DNA of 17,960 nt, taken from NCBI GenBank assembly GCA_030685235.1, contig MU839142.1, positions 1 through 17,960 on the forward strand, given 5' to 3'. This document shows positions 9,243 to 17,817 of this stretch, piece after piece; position 1 is the first letter of the stretch, and each line of letters starts with the position of its first letter. The position numbers and the translations under genes were made by a program. Source of the stretch: Copromyces sp. CBS 386.78 (Eukaryota; Ascomycota; Sordariomycetes; Sordariales; Sordariaceae). The notes under the pieces were generated by a model that did no database searches, had not been told where the DNA came from, and saw nothing but the letters and a program-made list of their open reading frames with translations.

Positions 9243-10200
9243 AAGAAATTGCTAACTTTTCTTATTATTAAATAAGTGAAATATATAGAATTATTAAGCT
9301 TTTAGATTAGCGCTATTTATAAAAACGAAGGAAAGTTTAAAGGTATTTACTATATTTATAAAGAATTATAGAATAACCGCTTTATATTTAATAAAAACGA
9401 ATTAATTTATTGGTTAATCTTTATTTATAATAATTAAAAAATAATATTTTTTATTAAACGTATTTAATATTATGAAATTGAGGCTAGTAAGTAGTAGGAG
9501 TAGAAGTAATAGATACTTCCTATCCTTACTTTTTTCTATATTGAAATTAATTTTATCGAAATATTATTCTAATATTTTTAGGATATAAGAGCTAGGAAGG
9601 ATATTATATTTTCTAGAGCGATAATATCTTTTAATATTTTTTTTTCCTAACGTTTAAAGAATATTAAGAAAGAAAAGATTAAGTATTACTAAGCTATACT
9701 TCTAATTATATACAGATTTATAATAAGAATTCTTACTTTTTTTATTGGCGAATTAATTGAATATAGAAATTTTTAAGATCTTACTATTAATAATATTAAA
9801 TTAATAATAAAAATATTATTTAATAAAGAATTTGGAGAAGATAGCGATATAGAAGGTACGTAAATTATGTAATAAATGTTCGATCGTATTTAGGATATAG
9901 TATTTTCTATATATAGTTAGACTAGAGAATATTTAAATATAAATAATACTTTTAATAATAAGGATAGCGACGTTAATATTAGCGGGGAAGGACCTATATT
10001 AGAAGGATTTACTTTAATTTTATCGAATACGAATATTAATATCGATTTCGAAGCTATTATAGGTTAATATAAATAGTTTTAATTCTATTATCAATTTATA
10101 AAGTAATCCGAACCGGTAATTATAGCTTCCTTTGAAATATTATTCTTATTTTACTTATTATCTTTTATAGAGGAAGGTCCTAGAATTATAGCTTTGAAAT
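9243..10200 (+). pseudogene. RIP-decayed coding remnant B, family not identified
   Basis: About 320 codons read in one frame with many TAA and TAG codons and no TGA in my reading. Sections keep a protein-like mix of residues, for example KNEGKFKGIY near 9318 and KDSDVNISGEGPILEGF near 9960-10010. No catalytic motif is recognisable. The frame differs by one from remnant A, so an intron, an indel or a second gene separates them. Confidence 0.45.
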
Positions 10201-10330
10201 ATTATATTTTATTTAGCTTTTATATTAAAATATTATAGACGACGGCTTTCAAAATACTATTTTAAAAAGTGGTTTAGTTTATTTAATTATTGCTAGTAGT
10301 AAGTATAAGCCTATTAATTTTATATTCGAG

Positions 10331-10700
10331 TATTAGAATAGGGTATATACTATTAATATTAAATATTGTAAGAATTTTACTTATAATATTAAAGCTATTT
10401 TTATACGTCTTACCCTTAATTTTAATATTTTTACTATTATTCGTAAAGGAATAGAAAGATTATAGGGACGTACGGTTAAGGGTATTTATATTATTAGTAA
10501 TCCGTTTACGGATATTATTTTTTATATACTTAAATTATATAAAAATAGTATAATGAAGAGGAAGATAACGTTTAATATAGAAGCGTTTAATATATTAGAT
10601 ATTTACGTTCTTAGGTAATAAAACCTTATAAAGAAGCTTACTAATTAGAATAAAATTATCCTATTTTTAATCGATATAGTAAATTAAAAATATATATTAG
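10331..10700 (+). pseudogene. RIP-decayed coding remnant C, family not identified
   Basis: This reads in the frame of remnant A again, with TAA and TAG but no TGA until about 10718. It contains basic, protein-like stretches (for example TIIRKGIERL and GRTVKGIYIISNPFTDI around 10430-10520). It may be the 3' end of the element that also gave remnants A and B. I cannot name a family. Confidence 0.4.
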
Positions 10701-10919
10701 GATTAATTAAATATATTATTTGAAATAATATTATTAATTATAGCGAAGAAGGTAAGTAGTTATTTAAAGAGGATATAGAGGATTTATAGAATCTTTCTTT
10801 TAATAATAAAATTGAGGATATTTATATTAAAGATAATTAATAGTTTTATATTTTTACTTATATTTACTTAGGTAATTTAGAACTATTATAATAATTAGTA
10901 AAAAGAATAAAAATACTAA

Positions 10920-11870
10920 AAAAAGGAGTTCAATACAGTTCATTCTACGCACCCTAATTGAATCGCCTTATAAATACCCCGCTGTAGTAGTAGAATACTT
11001 ATTAATAGCGACCTAAGAAATAATACGTTTTATAGCGTACCTATATTTCCTATCCCTTAGCTAAATCTCCCCCTTCGCGCTAATAACTAACCGGACTAGA
11101 TTTTGGGTATTAAAGAAATAAAGAAGTAATAGGAAGGTAATATAGAAGTAATATAGAAGTAGAAATAAATAGAAATAGAGAAAAACAATTATAATAATTA
11201 TAGATAAGATTCGAATAGGGGTCTCTATAATTTATAATATTAGTAGAAATATATAAGCGTCCTTATATATTATTATACTATAGGCGTTCCTATAGTACCC
11301 CCCGTCGGGGGCTAATAATAATTAAAATAGGAGTATAAAGTTATAAAAATAATTAGAGGCGATTAAAAACGATTAGAAGTAGTTTTAGGATTACTTTTAG
11401 TAATAATATAATATAATTGTAATACGGGAAATATATTTGGAATTAAATTATATTTAATAATATTTTGGCGGGTTAGGGTTAATTATATATATTATATTTT
11501 AATAATAATAATATTAAAACTACTTCTATTTATCTATTATTTCTTATACGTTAGTGAATTAATAATAGGGGTTTTTATACTACTAGTTCTCTTTCTTCCT
11601 TAAATAAATATTAAGGAAGTAATACTAATAGTAATAATATTAGCGGTATTTATATTAGTTATTGGTAATACAAATGGTGATGTTGCTACTTGCGTTTCGT
11701 ACCGTTGAAATAGTTTTTAAAAAAAAGGTATTAGAGTAGTAGCGATATAAGCTTATTTTTTAAGAATAATATAAAGCTCTTCTATTAAATATTGAATTCC
11801 TGTATTAAACGTTAAATATAGCGTTGGAGCATTAGATGCCTACGCTTGTACAAGAATAATTAGTTAAATT
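10920..11870. other. Non-coding AT-rich interval with hairpins
   Basis: No frame of either strand reads as coding for any length. RIP is weaker around 10920-11110, where CpA and TpG reappear. It holds short A-rich direct repeats (GTAATATAGAA twice near 11137-11158), the hairpin cluster at 11248-11311, and patchy RIP. Confidence 0.4.
11248..11311. repeat. Three adjacent perfect hairpins
   Basis: Hairpin 1: arms AATATATAAG (11248-11257) and CTTATATATT (11262-11271), loop CGTC. Hairpin 2: arms TACTATAGG (11276-11284) and CCTATAGTA (11289-11297), loop CGTT. Hairpin 3: CCCCCG-T-CGGGGG (11299-11311). All arms pair perfectly, and the first two share an RGCGTYCY core. Confidence 0.75.
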
Positions 11871-11932
11871 ATTACTATTGCTACTATTACTATTGCTATT
11901 ACTATTGCTATTACTATTACTATTATTATTAC
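11871..11932. repeat. ATTACT/ATTGCT microsatellite
   Basis: Imperfect hexamer and dodecamer repeats of ATTACTATTGCT run for about 60 bp, ending in pure ATT units. Confidence 0.8.
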
Positions 11933-12211
11933 TTTCTTTTTCTGTAGAAGTTTAGGAGTAGCTATAAGTACGGGAGCCCCTAATATTGGTATAAGAATAG
12001 GAGTAATTTGAATTAATATAATAAATCTTTATACTTGTATAAATAGTTAAACTACTTACTTAATTACTAATTAAACTACTTCATCTATTTTAATAGTTTA
12101 AATAATTTAAATAACGCAATTTAATATATTAGCTAAAAGAGAAATAGGGCGAATAGGAGATATAGTTACAGAATTACTAATAAGGCTATTAATACGTAAC
12201 CGAAATTAGGT

Positions 12212-14150
12212 TTAGCGTAAAGGAGGTTGAAGGTAATCCTTTTCCCAATTTTTATAAATTTTAGCTACTGACAATAAATAAAATTCAATGAAAGTATTAC
12301 TATATTCTTCTTTATACTCTTATTATTATATAATAAAGAGTTTTTCTTTTAATTTATTAGTATTTTCGAAAGGTAATACTTTATTCCAACGAATATTCGA
12401 ATTATTAGTAAAAAGCCGCACTACCTTATATTATAACTTTATTAATATTAATATTTCTAATACTATTTTAAAAGTACGATTCCTAGTAAGGATAAACTTT
12501 TGTGCTTTTTTCTTATATTAATTGTTAATAAATTTAATTACTATATTTACTAATAACCTAATTAAGAGTTTATCGAATACTTTATCCTTATCTTCTATAT
12601 GCGATAGTATTACTAATATTCTTCTAAATATTAATATATAACCGCTTCTATTATAATAAAGACTAGTAGGAATAGGGCGCTTATACTCTAAATCTTAATT
12701 ATAAAATTCTTAAAAATAATTAAGAATAGCCTTCCGAAAGTATAGTACATTGAAAATTTTTAGGAAAAGTAAATCTATTTTTTTTCATACCTTATCATTA
12801 ACCTTAGATTATTTGACTTTATAAATAAATTTATACAACGAATAAAATTCTATACTAACATCTCGCAATTCCTCATTATTATTATTATTATTACTATTTA
12901 CTTCGTTTACCATATTATTATTATCTTTATTATTATTACTATTAGGATTTTTATTATTGTCCGCTATTATAATAATATTTATAAACCAGCTAAATACTTT
13001 TAATATATATAATTAACAGAACCGCTACTACTATTACTATTTTTACATTAACTTCCTTCTAAGTTATTTCTCGTCTAAGCTAAAGTATTTAAAGGTCTAA
13101 TATAATATAAAAAAATATATTTTTCTTTATAAATTATTATCCCTCTTCTTACGTATTACTCTTCTAAAACGCTACTAAATATCGGGGATACTAAGAGTAG
13201 GAGGTATTCCGAATTATATAATTCGAATAATATTAGGAAGATTTATTCCTATACTAAGAGAAATAGTGGTTAAGTATATATAATAATGGGTTATTTCGGT
13301 AGTAAAGTTTTAATATATAACATCTTTATCCGTTAGGCGGATTAAAGAATTATATAATTATACGACCTTACGGCTTAATTCCTTACTAAAATCGTAGTTT
13401 TTATATAGGTAATTAATTAAAATATTCTTTACTATAATTAAGCTATTACAATTATTAATATAAATAATAGTTTTTAGAATGTCCCGCCTAATTAATAAGG
13501 TATACCTTTCGATAAAAAATAAAAGACAGTGGAAATCCTTAAAATAATTTTAAAGAAGAGGTTGAATAATAATAGAGATTTCTAATTTATTTATAAAAGT
13601 TCTAATAATGTCGAAGTTTCTAGTATTAAAGTTAGCCTTTTAAATAATAAAATCTTAATATATATTAGCTAGCGTAGCTGTATAGCCGAACTATAGGATA
13701 TTTTTAGGTAGTAACGGTTGTAAAGTATATAGATACTGGAATTCCTTTCGAAAATCGCGCTATTTTAATACGCAATATAATTCGTTAATAGCAAAAAGAC
13801 CGATCTTTTCATAAAATTCCAGTAATTTTAATACGGTTTTAAATTTAGTACTAATTGTAAACTCTAAGTTTAAAAGAATATAAATATAATTCCCGGCAGC
13901 AATTTAATCCTATATGTCCCTATTCTATTTAATTATTAGCTAAGTATAATAAAAGAGGGTACCTTAATAAGGCTTATACAGTTAAAATTTCGAATAGTTA
14001 GGATGAAAAGTAGTATTGTAATAATCTATTAGTTTGGCCCTAAAATTATTTAAATATAATTCTTTTTTTATATTTGAATTTATATTATTACTTTTAGGTA
14101 TTATATAAGAAAAGTAAATATATTATTAGATTTATTTTATTAAGCCTATC
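12212..14150 (-). pseudogene. Telomere-linked RecQ-type helicase relic, inactivated by RIP
   Basis: One minus-strand frame runs for about 640 codons with many TAA and TAG stops and a single in-frame TGA (12785-12787, beside a poly-A run). RecQ/SF2 helicase motifs are legible in order. Motif II at 13792-13772 reads F-A-I-N-E-L-Y-C-V where D-E-x-H-C is expected. A TAG at 13762-13760 takes the place of the Trp of the following W-R-D-F-R. Motif III at 13690-13670 reads F-G-Y-T-A-T-L. Motif IV lies at about 13474-13445. Motif V at 13273-13232 contains S-I-G-I-N-L-P-N. Motif VI at 13183-13151 reads x-x-R-F-R-R-V-I-R for Q-R-x-G-R-x-x-R. The lost residues (D to N, H to Y, C to Y, G to R, W or Q to stop) are each single CpA-to-TpA or TpG-to-TpA changes. 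I could not find motif I (Walker A) upstream, so the N-terminus may be lost. Subtelomeric RecQ-like helicase genes are known from Magnaporthe, Ustilago and fission yeast. Transcription would have run towards the telomere. Confidence 0.85.
12860..12965 (-). repeat. (ATT)n runs inside the helicase relic
   Basis: On the minus strand these AAT runs encode Asn repeats after the helicase core. Because GAT preceded by T becomes AAT under RIP, they probably began as Asp-rich repeats, a common linker in such proteins. This origin is inferred. Confidence 0.4.
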
Positions 14151-14280
14151 CTTATAATGTATTTTATATTATTATAGTATTTTATTATTATTATACTATA
14201 GTATAGTTATGCTGGGCAGCTAGATAGATTTTGGTAGGCTATATAAATATAAATCGAATTAATTCCAATTGGGAATTCAA

Positions 14281-14488
14281 ACCTCTTTTTTAGGCGTTCT
14301 CAATTAATACTGTCAAATATATTGAAAGAAACGATATACGGACTACAATCTAGAAACTTTGGAAACTTTAGAAACTTTCAATTGAGAAACCTAGTACGTA
14401 CAGCGTACTGGCCAAATGTGCGCGAAGCGTACGGGCCGCAGGCCCAATCCTTGGCGGCCGCAGGTCGCCCCCTGCCTAAAAAAGAGGT
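14281..14488. repeat. 15-bp perfect inverted repeat across the AT-block edge
   Basis: ACCTCTTTTTTAGGC (14281-14295) and GCCTAAAAAAGAGGT (14474-14488) are exact reverse complements enclosing 178 bp. The enclosed DNA changes from AT-rich to very GC-rich and includes the small palindromes GGGCCGCAGGCCC (14433-14445) and AGTACG-TACAG-CGTACT near 14392-14408. No target-site duplication is visible at the flanks. Confidence 0.65.
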
Positions 14489-14730
14489 CTGAGTTCTGAG
14501 ATAAGGGTTTTGTATCTTTCAGCCGAACATGTAAAATGCAATACCGACATTGGATATTCCCCCTGGATGCCTGTAGGCCAACCGCATCATCCCTGTGGTG
14601 CCGGACAGGGGTACCCAGATGCCCCGTTATAGGGCATTTTTCTCCCAGCGCGCAAGCCGACATCTCCTCCCGTCTACACACCTCCGCTGGGACGGGCTGC
14701 TCTCAAGGGTATACTTCACAATTCACACTA

Positions 14731-15021
14731 CCTCTTATCCGAAGTATCATCGTCTTTCCGAAAATCAGACGCAAGGTTCTCGATGATACCCAGCCCTCGT
14801 TCCATTATAGCGTTTGCGCGTGCTGTGGACTCATTACGAGCCTCTAACCGCTCTTGTATCTTCTCAGACTCTTTTTCATACATGGCCCGACCGCGTTTCG
14901 TCGACTCAGCTGTTGATGTATGTGGTTCTCGATATCCTCGTCCGCTCGTAGTATATGTATAGTCCGCAACCTGGCCCCTCAGACGTGTTAGCAATGGCAA
15001 TCCCGTATCTGTCTCTTTGGG
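14731..15021 (-). pseudogene. Possible 3' exon or gene remnant, charged coiled-coil tail
   Basis: This minus-strand frame is open from just after a stop at 15022-15024 to a stop at 14728-14730 and has no ATG at its head. The last 60 residues are strongly charged and helix-prone (MYEKESEKIQERLEARNEST and onward), like the coiled-coil end of a real protein. It could be the final exon of an intron-containing or frameshifted gene whose earlier parts lie at 15080-15780. I recognise no family. Confidence 0.3.
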
Positions 15022-15079
15022 TTACACTACCACCGCTTGAGGTGTCTCTCCGCTTGCTCCCTGGCTAGCTAGGCTCCGG

Positions 15080-15780
15080 CTAGTCGTCTTTATTCGAGGT
15101 ACCGCTTGTTGGCGTGATGGTGTCTCTCCAGTGTCTCGCACGGATTGGTGTATGGCTGCTGCTTTCTTGCGTGTCGCTGTCTGACCTGTCTGTCTTCAGC
15201 TGCAAGCCGCTGGTTTCGGAGGACGTACGCCAATAGTTGAAGCTGTCTGCGATGTTGCCGCCCCAAATGCCACGGTTAGTGCTCCTGTTCTTGGACTCTG
15301 CGTTTTCAGCCGAGCTTCTACTGACCTGTCGAAATACAGCTCGTGACTGCGTTCGTGCTTCCCCTCGCAGCCGCTTTCCTCTGGTCTTCCTCTTACTGTC
15401 CGCGCCCGTGCCGCTTACCAGATGCAGGCGCAAGAATCCTTTCGCGATGGAAGTGTACAATCGAGTGCTTCGAGTGCCGGTACTGCTGCTGGTGCTGTGG
15501 TAGTTAACGCTGACGGTGCTGTTGCCGGTCTCAATGTATCGTCCTGCTGGTGTGGTGTTGATGTTCGGCGATGCTGCGGCGATGCTGCGGGGTGTGGGCC
15601 TGTGGGGGTACCTGCGGGCCTCCCTCTACGCTGCTCATAGTAAGGTAATGCGCTGCGGGTGCCGCCAAGAATCGCTGTTGTAGTGGGTAGGTCTTCCGCT
15701 GTACGCATATCGCCTGCCGAGACGCGCAGCCGGCCTTCATCCCTCAGAGACAACCTCAAATGTGCCAACAAGAAATACAT
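15080..15780 (-). other. Minus-strand open frames, uncertain gene remnant
   Basis: Two overlapping minus-strand frames cover this interval: 121 aa from an ATG at 15780 to 15415 (Thr/Pro/Ala-rich) and 126 aa at 15460-15080 (Ser/Arg/Thr-rich, entered without an ATG). Composition returns to GC-rich here and there is no RIP signature. An 11-bp direct repeat (CGGCGATGCTG, twice) lies at 15566-15587. I tested one candidate intron (GTCAGT at 15325, CTAAC, CAG ending at 15247), but splicing it leads quickly to a stop, so I do not propose a gene model. The product is unknown. Confidence 0.25.
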
Positions 15781-16174
15781 TCATGTTTCCATGTTCTTAA
15801 ATTGGCAACAACTCATATTCACGCCCACAGGTCGCTTTGAAAGTTTAGTTATCAGTTGATGCGTTACCGGCATTTGTTCCAGGCGACTACGTCAAAATTC
15901 AAAAACATGAAGAGTCCGCCACGCTCTAGAACCCGAATCCTCCATCAGCCATATCACGTCATTCATCTACATAGTTGGCTTGTACATTCTCACTTGGGCA
16001 GCTTGGTCATGGAAGATGTCACACATTCACTTGCACGTAATAACGAGAAAACGAGAAAGCACATCAAGACGGAGGCGGAACAAGTCAATTTGATGCTAGA
16101 CTATGTCAGGTCGCTTCCGATATGACCGGCAGCGCATCAGCGCCGACGATCTTAACCCGTAGGGCCATGCCAAG
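15781..16174. other. Intergenic, no supportable gene
   Basis: An 89-codon plus-strand frame (15856-16125) has no coding character, and nothing longer is open. The segment probably contains the 3' flank of the 135-aa frame on the minus strand. Confidence 0.4.
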
Positions 16175-16582
16175 TCAGGGGCCCAAAGGGTAGGTTGGCA
16201 TGCCGATTCTCATGTGAGAAATCCACCCCTTGGCCAGTTCCTGCATTTCACCTTTTGTCAAGGAAGATCCTGACTTGATCTCCTCTTCGATGAGCTTCTG
16301 GAACTCTTTGATGGCCTCAGCCGCGCTCGGCATCTCACCGCTGTCAAGGAGACGTTCACCTCTCTTGTTTACCTTTTCTTCAAAGGCTTGTTTGGCTGCA
16401 TCTTTGGCGTTTTTCAAGGGAACGGTTTGTGGCAACTGACCACTCGTGGTAGCCAAGATGTTATGCGCTTGAATCGTCGTCGCTTTCGCTGCCCGATCCA
16501 TCTCTACCCGTAAACCCTTCGACATGGTCATCTCTGGGTTAGTACGGATCCATTGGCTGAGCCTCAACCACAATTCGTGCAT
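16175..16582 (-). CDS. 135-aa Ala/Glu/Lys-rich helical frame, possibly the end of the upstream protein
   Basis: The frame begins at an ATG (16582) that overlaps the end of the 364-aa frame by 19 nt in the -1 phase. It ends at a TGA (16177-16175). The sequence looks coding: an aromatic-rich start (MHELWLRLSQWIRTNP), then amphipathic helix-like segments at residues 23-45 and 55-110 rich in Ala, Glu and Lys, and a closing segment near 112-135. No domain is recognisable. The close overlap suggests that this is the C-terminal part of the same protein as the 364-aa frame, joined by splicing or split by an indel. It could be a separate small gene reached by reinitiation, but that is unusual in fungi. 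Confidence 0.55.
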   Translation of the reverse strand: MHELWLRLSQWIRTNPEMTMSKGLRVEMDRAAKATTIQAHNILATTSGQLPQTVPLKNAKDAAKQAFEEKVNKRGERLLDSGEMPSAAEAIKEFQKLIEEEIKSGSSLTKGEMQELAKGWISHMRIGMPTYPLGP

Positions 16583-17658
16583 CGTCTGGCCATAGTCTTG
16601 TCAAACCCAAGCCCGATTTTCCTTTTTGGCCCGATAACCAACTTTGTAAAGTCGTCCTCGAACCAGACGACGAGACCAGTGTAGTCGTCAATCTTCCTGA
16701 ACTCGTTCATCACCCGGTAGTTGTTCCCCAGGCAATGCTGGTAGCACCATGCCGCGCTCTGGAGTTGGATCTCGAATGGTGTGGTAGTATGAACGGTCGG
16801 CGATACCAGTTTCCACAACCTTTGTCGCTCAGCACGACCAAGCCTATGATCCGGTTGCTTCCAGCGCTGCAACTGCTTCATATGGCTTTCCTGCCTCAGA
16901 GCAGACTCTTCGTCCGCCTTTTGTTGGCTGTGCTTGGCACTCAGCCTGTCTCGCTGCGTCCCCCACACAGAATCCAGACTCGGGAGTTTCGGTGTGGGCT
17001 TATGTTGCGGTGGTTGAGGCGGTTGAACACCGGTTTCCACCTCATCCGACCACTTTTCGGAGGTCTCGGCTTGCGGATACGCTGCCAAGTAAGCCGCCTG
17101 GACGTCGGTTGGCGACTCTGTCATGGGGGCAGCAGGCTGCTTCTGCTCCTTCTTGGACTCTGGCCGACCCGGGGCCGGGGGCTTTGGAAATGGCAGTCGA
17201 TAGTGCTTGCCGAAAGGAACAACCTGGGGCTCTGGACGTGGCCCAAAAAGGGTTGTGGCAGACTGCTGTAGCAGCAGAGATGGCCCAAAAAGGCTCGCGC
17301 CACGCCCCTGTGGAAGCGGGGGCGGAGCCGCGGCAACGCTTGGTCCGGCCACAACATCTGTCGTCTCCGACTGTCCGGGGACAGCAGGGGTGAATGTCGG
17401 TGTATCCTTGGCCTGGAAGAATTCCGGACCGAGCGTGGAGGCCGACACGGTCGAAGACGTGCCGACAGGTGACGGTGGGCTTTCACTCACCGTAAGTTCG
17501 CTCATTTGTTCGGCCAAGTCCTCGGGCTGTTGTGGTGACCCAGTGGACGCGGCAGAAGACGGTGCTTCCAGGAGGGCGGGCCGGGCGGCTTGCGCCAGCG
17601 ACCGCATCTCAAGCAGCCGTTCTCTTTGGTCTTGCTGTCTGCGTCTCTTGTGGTACAT
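16564..17658 (-). CDS. Pro/Gln-rich protein of unknown function, 364 aa
   Basis: I chose the ATG at 17658 (G at -3). The frame extends upstream to 17721 only through a GTG. Residues 1-18 are strongly basic (MYHKRRRQQDQRERLLEM). Residues 30-235 are Pro/Ser/Gln-rich and probably disordered, with LFGP twice (123-126 and 137-140). Residues 245-345 look folded, with many Arg and Gln first and then aromatic segments (for example AAWCYQHCLGNNYRVMNEF and YTGLVVWFEDDFTKLVIGP). The frame ends oddly at C-T-N-C-G, just where the 135-aa frame opens in another phase, so this may not be the true C-terminus. I do not recognise the family. The promoter carries four evenly spaced AACSGT sites. Confidence 0.75.
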   Translation of the reverse strand: MYHKRRRQQDQRERLLEMRSLAQAARPALLEAPSSAASTGSPQQPEDLAEQMSELTVSESPPSPVGTSSTVSASTLGPEFFQAKDTPTFTPAVPGQSETTDVVAGPSVAAAPPPLPQGRGASLFGPSLLLQQSATTLFGPRPEPQVVPFGKHYRLPFPKPPAPGRPESKKEQKQPAAPMTESPTDVQAAYLAAYPQAETSEKWSDEVETGVQPPQPPQHKPTPKLPSLDSVWGTQRDRLSAKHSQQKADEESALRQESHMKQLQRWKQPDHRLGRAERQRLWKLVSPTVHTTTPFEIQLQSAAWCYQHCLGNNYRVMNEFRKIDDYTGLVVWFEDDFTKLVIGPKRKIGLGFDKTMARRCTNCG

Positions 17659-17732
17659 TGCTGGTAACCTGGGGCTGCATATCACGGTACCTGCGTGGTA
17701 CGGTGAAATGTAAGCAAACACCTCACTCTAGG

Positions 17733-17804
17733 ATAACCGTTCAGCTCAGAGTAACGGTTCTCTGGAAAATAACCGTACACTTCAAAAAAACCGTTCTAAG
17801 AGGA
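17733..17804. promoter_or_regulatory. Four AACSGT sites on an exact 18-bp period
   Basis: AACCGTTC (17735), AACGGTTC (17753), AACCGTAC (17771) and AACCGTTC (17789) start exactly 18 bp apart. The rest of each 18-bp unit has diverged. The array lies 75-145 nt upstream of the 364-aa gene's ATG. AAC[C/G]G resembles the core recognised by Myb-type factors. Function is inferred from position and from the cores being kept while the spacers vary. Confidence 0.65.
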
Positions 17805-17817
17805 TCCCTGGGCTCTG

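Larger units (their letters stand above)
7680..14390. other. RIP-mutated AT-rich block
   Basis: The whole stretch is AT-rich and nearly devoid of CpA and TpG while CpG remains. Counting by hand over 8101-8400 I find 1 CpA, 5 TpG and 9 CpG. In contrast, 60 bp of the zinc-knuckle gene (5821-5880) has 6 CpA and 6 TpG. This is the signature of repeat-induced point mutation, which turns CpA into TpA on either strand in duplicated DNA. It is unlike ordinary CpG methylation decay, which would deplete CpG. Both edges are fairly sharp. The block therefore consists mainly of former multicopy sequences. It contains a helicase relic on the minus strand and unidentified remnants on the plus strand. Confidence 0.9.

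Noticed and set aside
8081..10700. Identification of the forward remnants as a DUF3435 tyrosine recombinase (Starship-type captain)
   Set aside because: The opening PPEYLRKPE is only vaguely similar and none of the recombinase catalytic residues can be found in the rest.
12288..12521. 77-codon plus-strand frame in the AT-rich block
   Set aside because: It is antisense to the C-terminal part of the helicase relic, and its Phe/Tyr/Leu/Ser-rich composition is what AT-rich DNA gives by chance.
15247..15325. Intron with GTCAGT donor, CTAAC branch site and CAG acceptor on the minus strand
   Set aside because: Removing it shifts into a frame that stops after about 15 codons, whereas leaving it keeps a longer open frame.
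16564..16600. Programmed -1 frameshift between the two minus-strand frames
   Set aside because: The 34-nt window in which both frames are open has no X-XXY-YYZ slippery heptamer in the right phase.
16735..17713. Long plus-strand frames opposite the 364-aa gene
   Set aside because: They are antisense to the minus-strand gene; their openness follows from its GC-rich codon positions and they have no features of their own.
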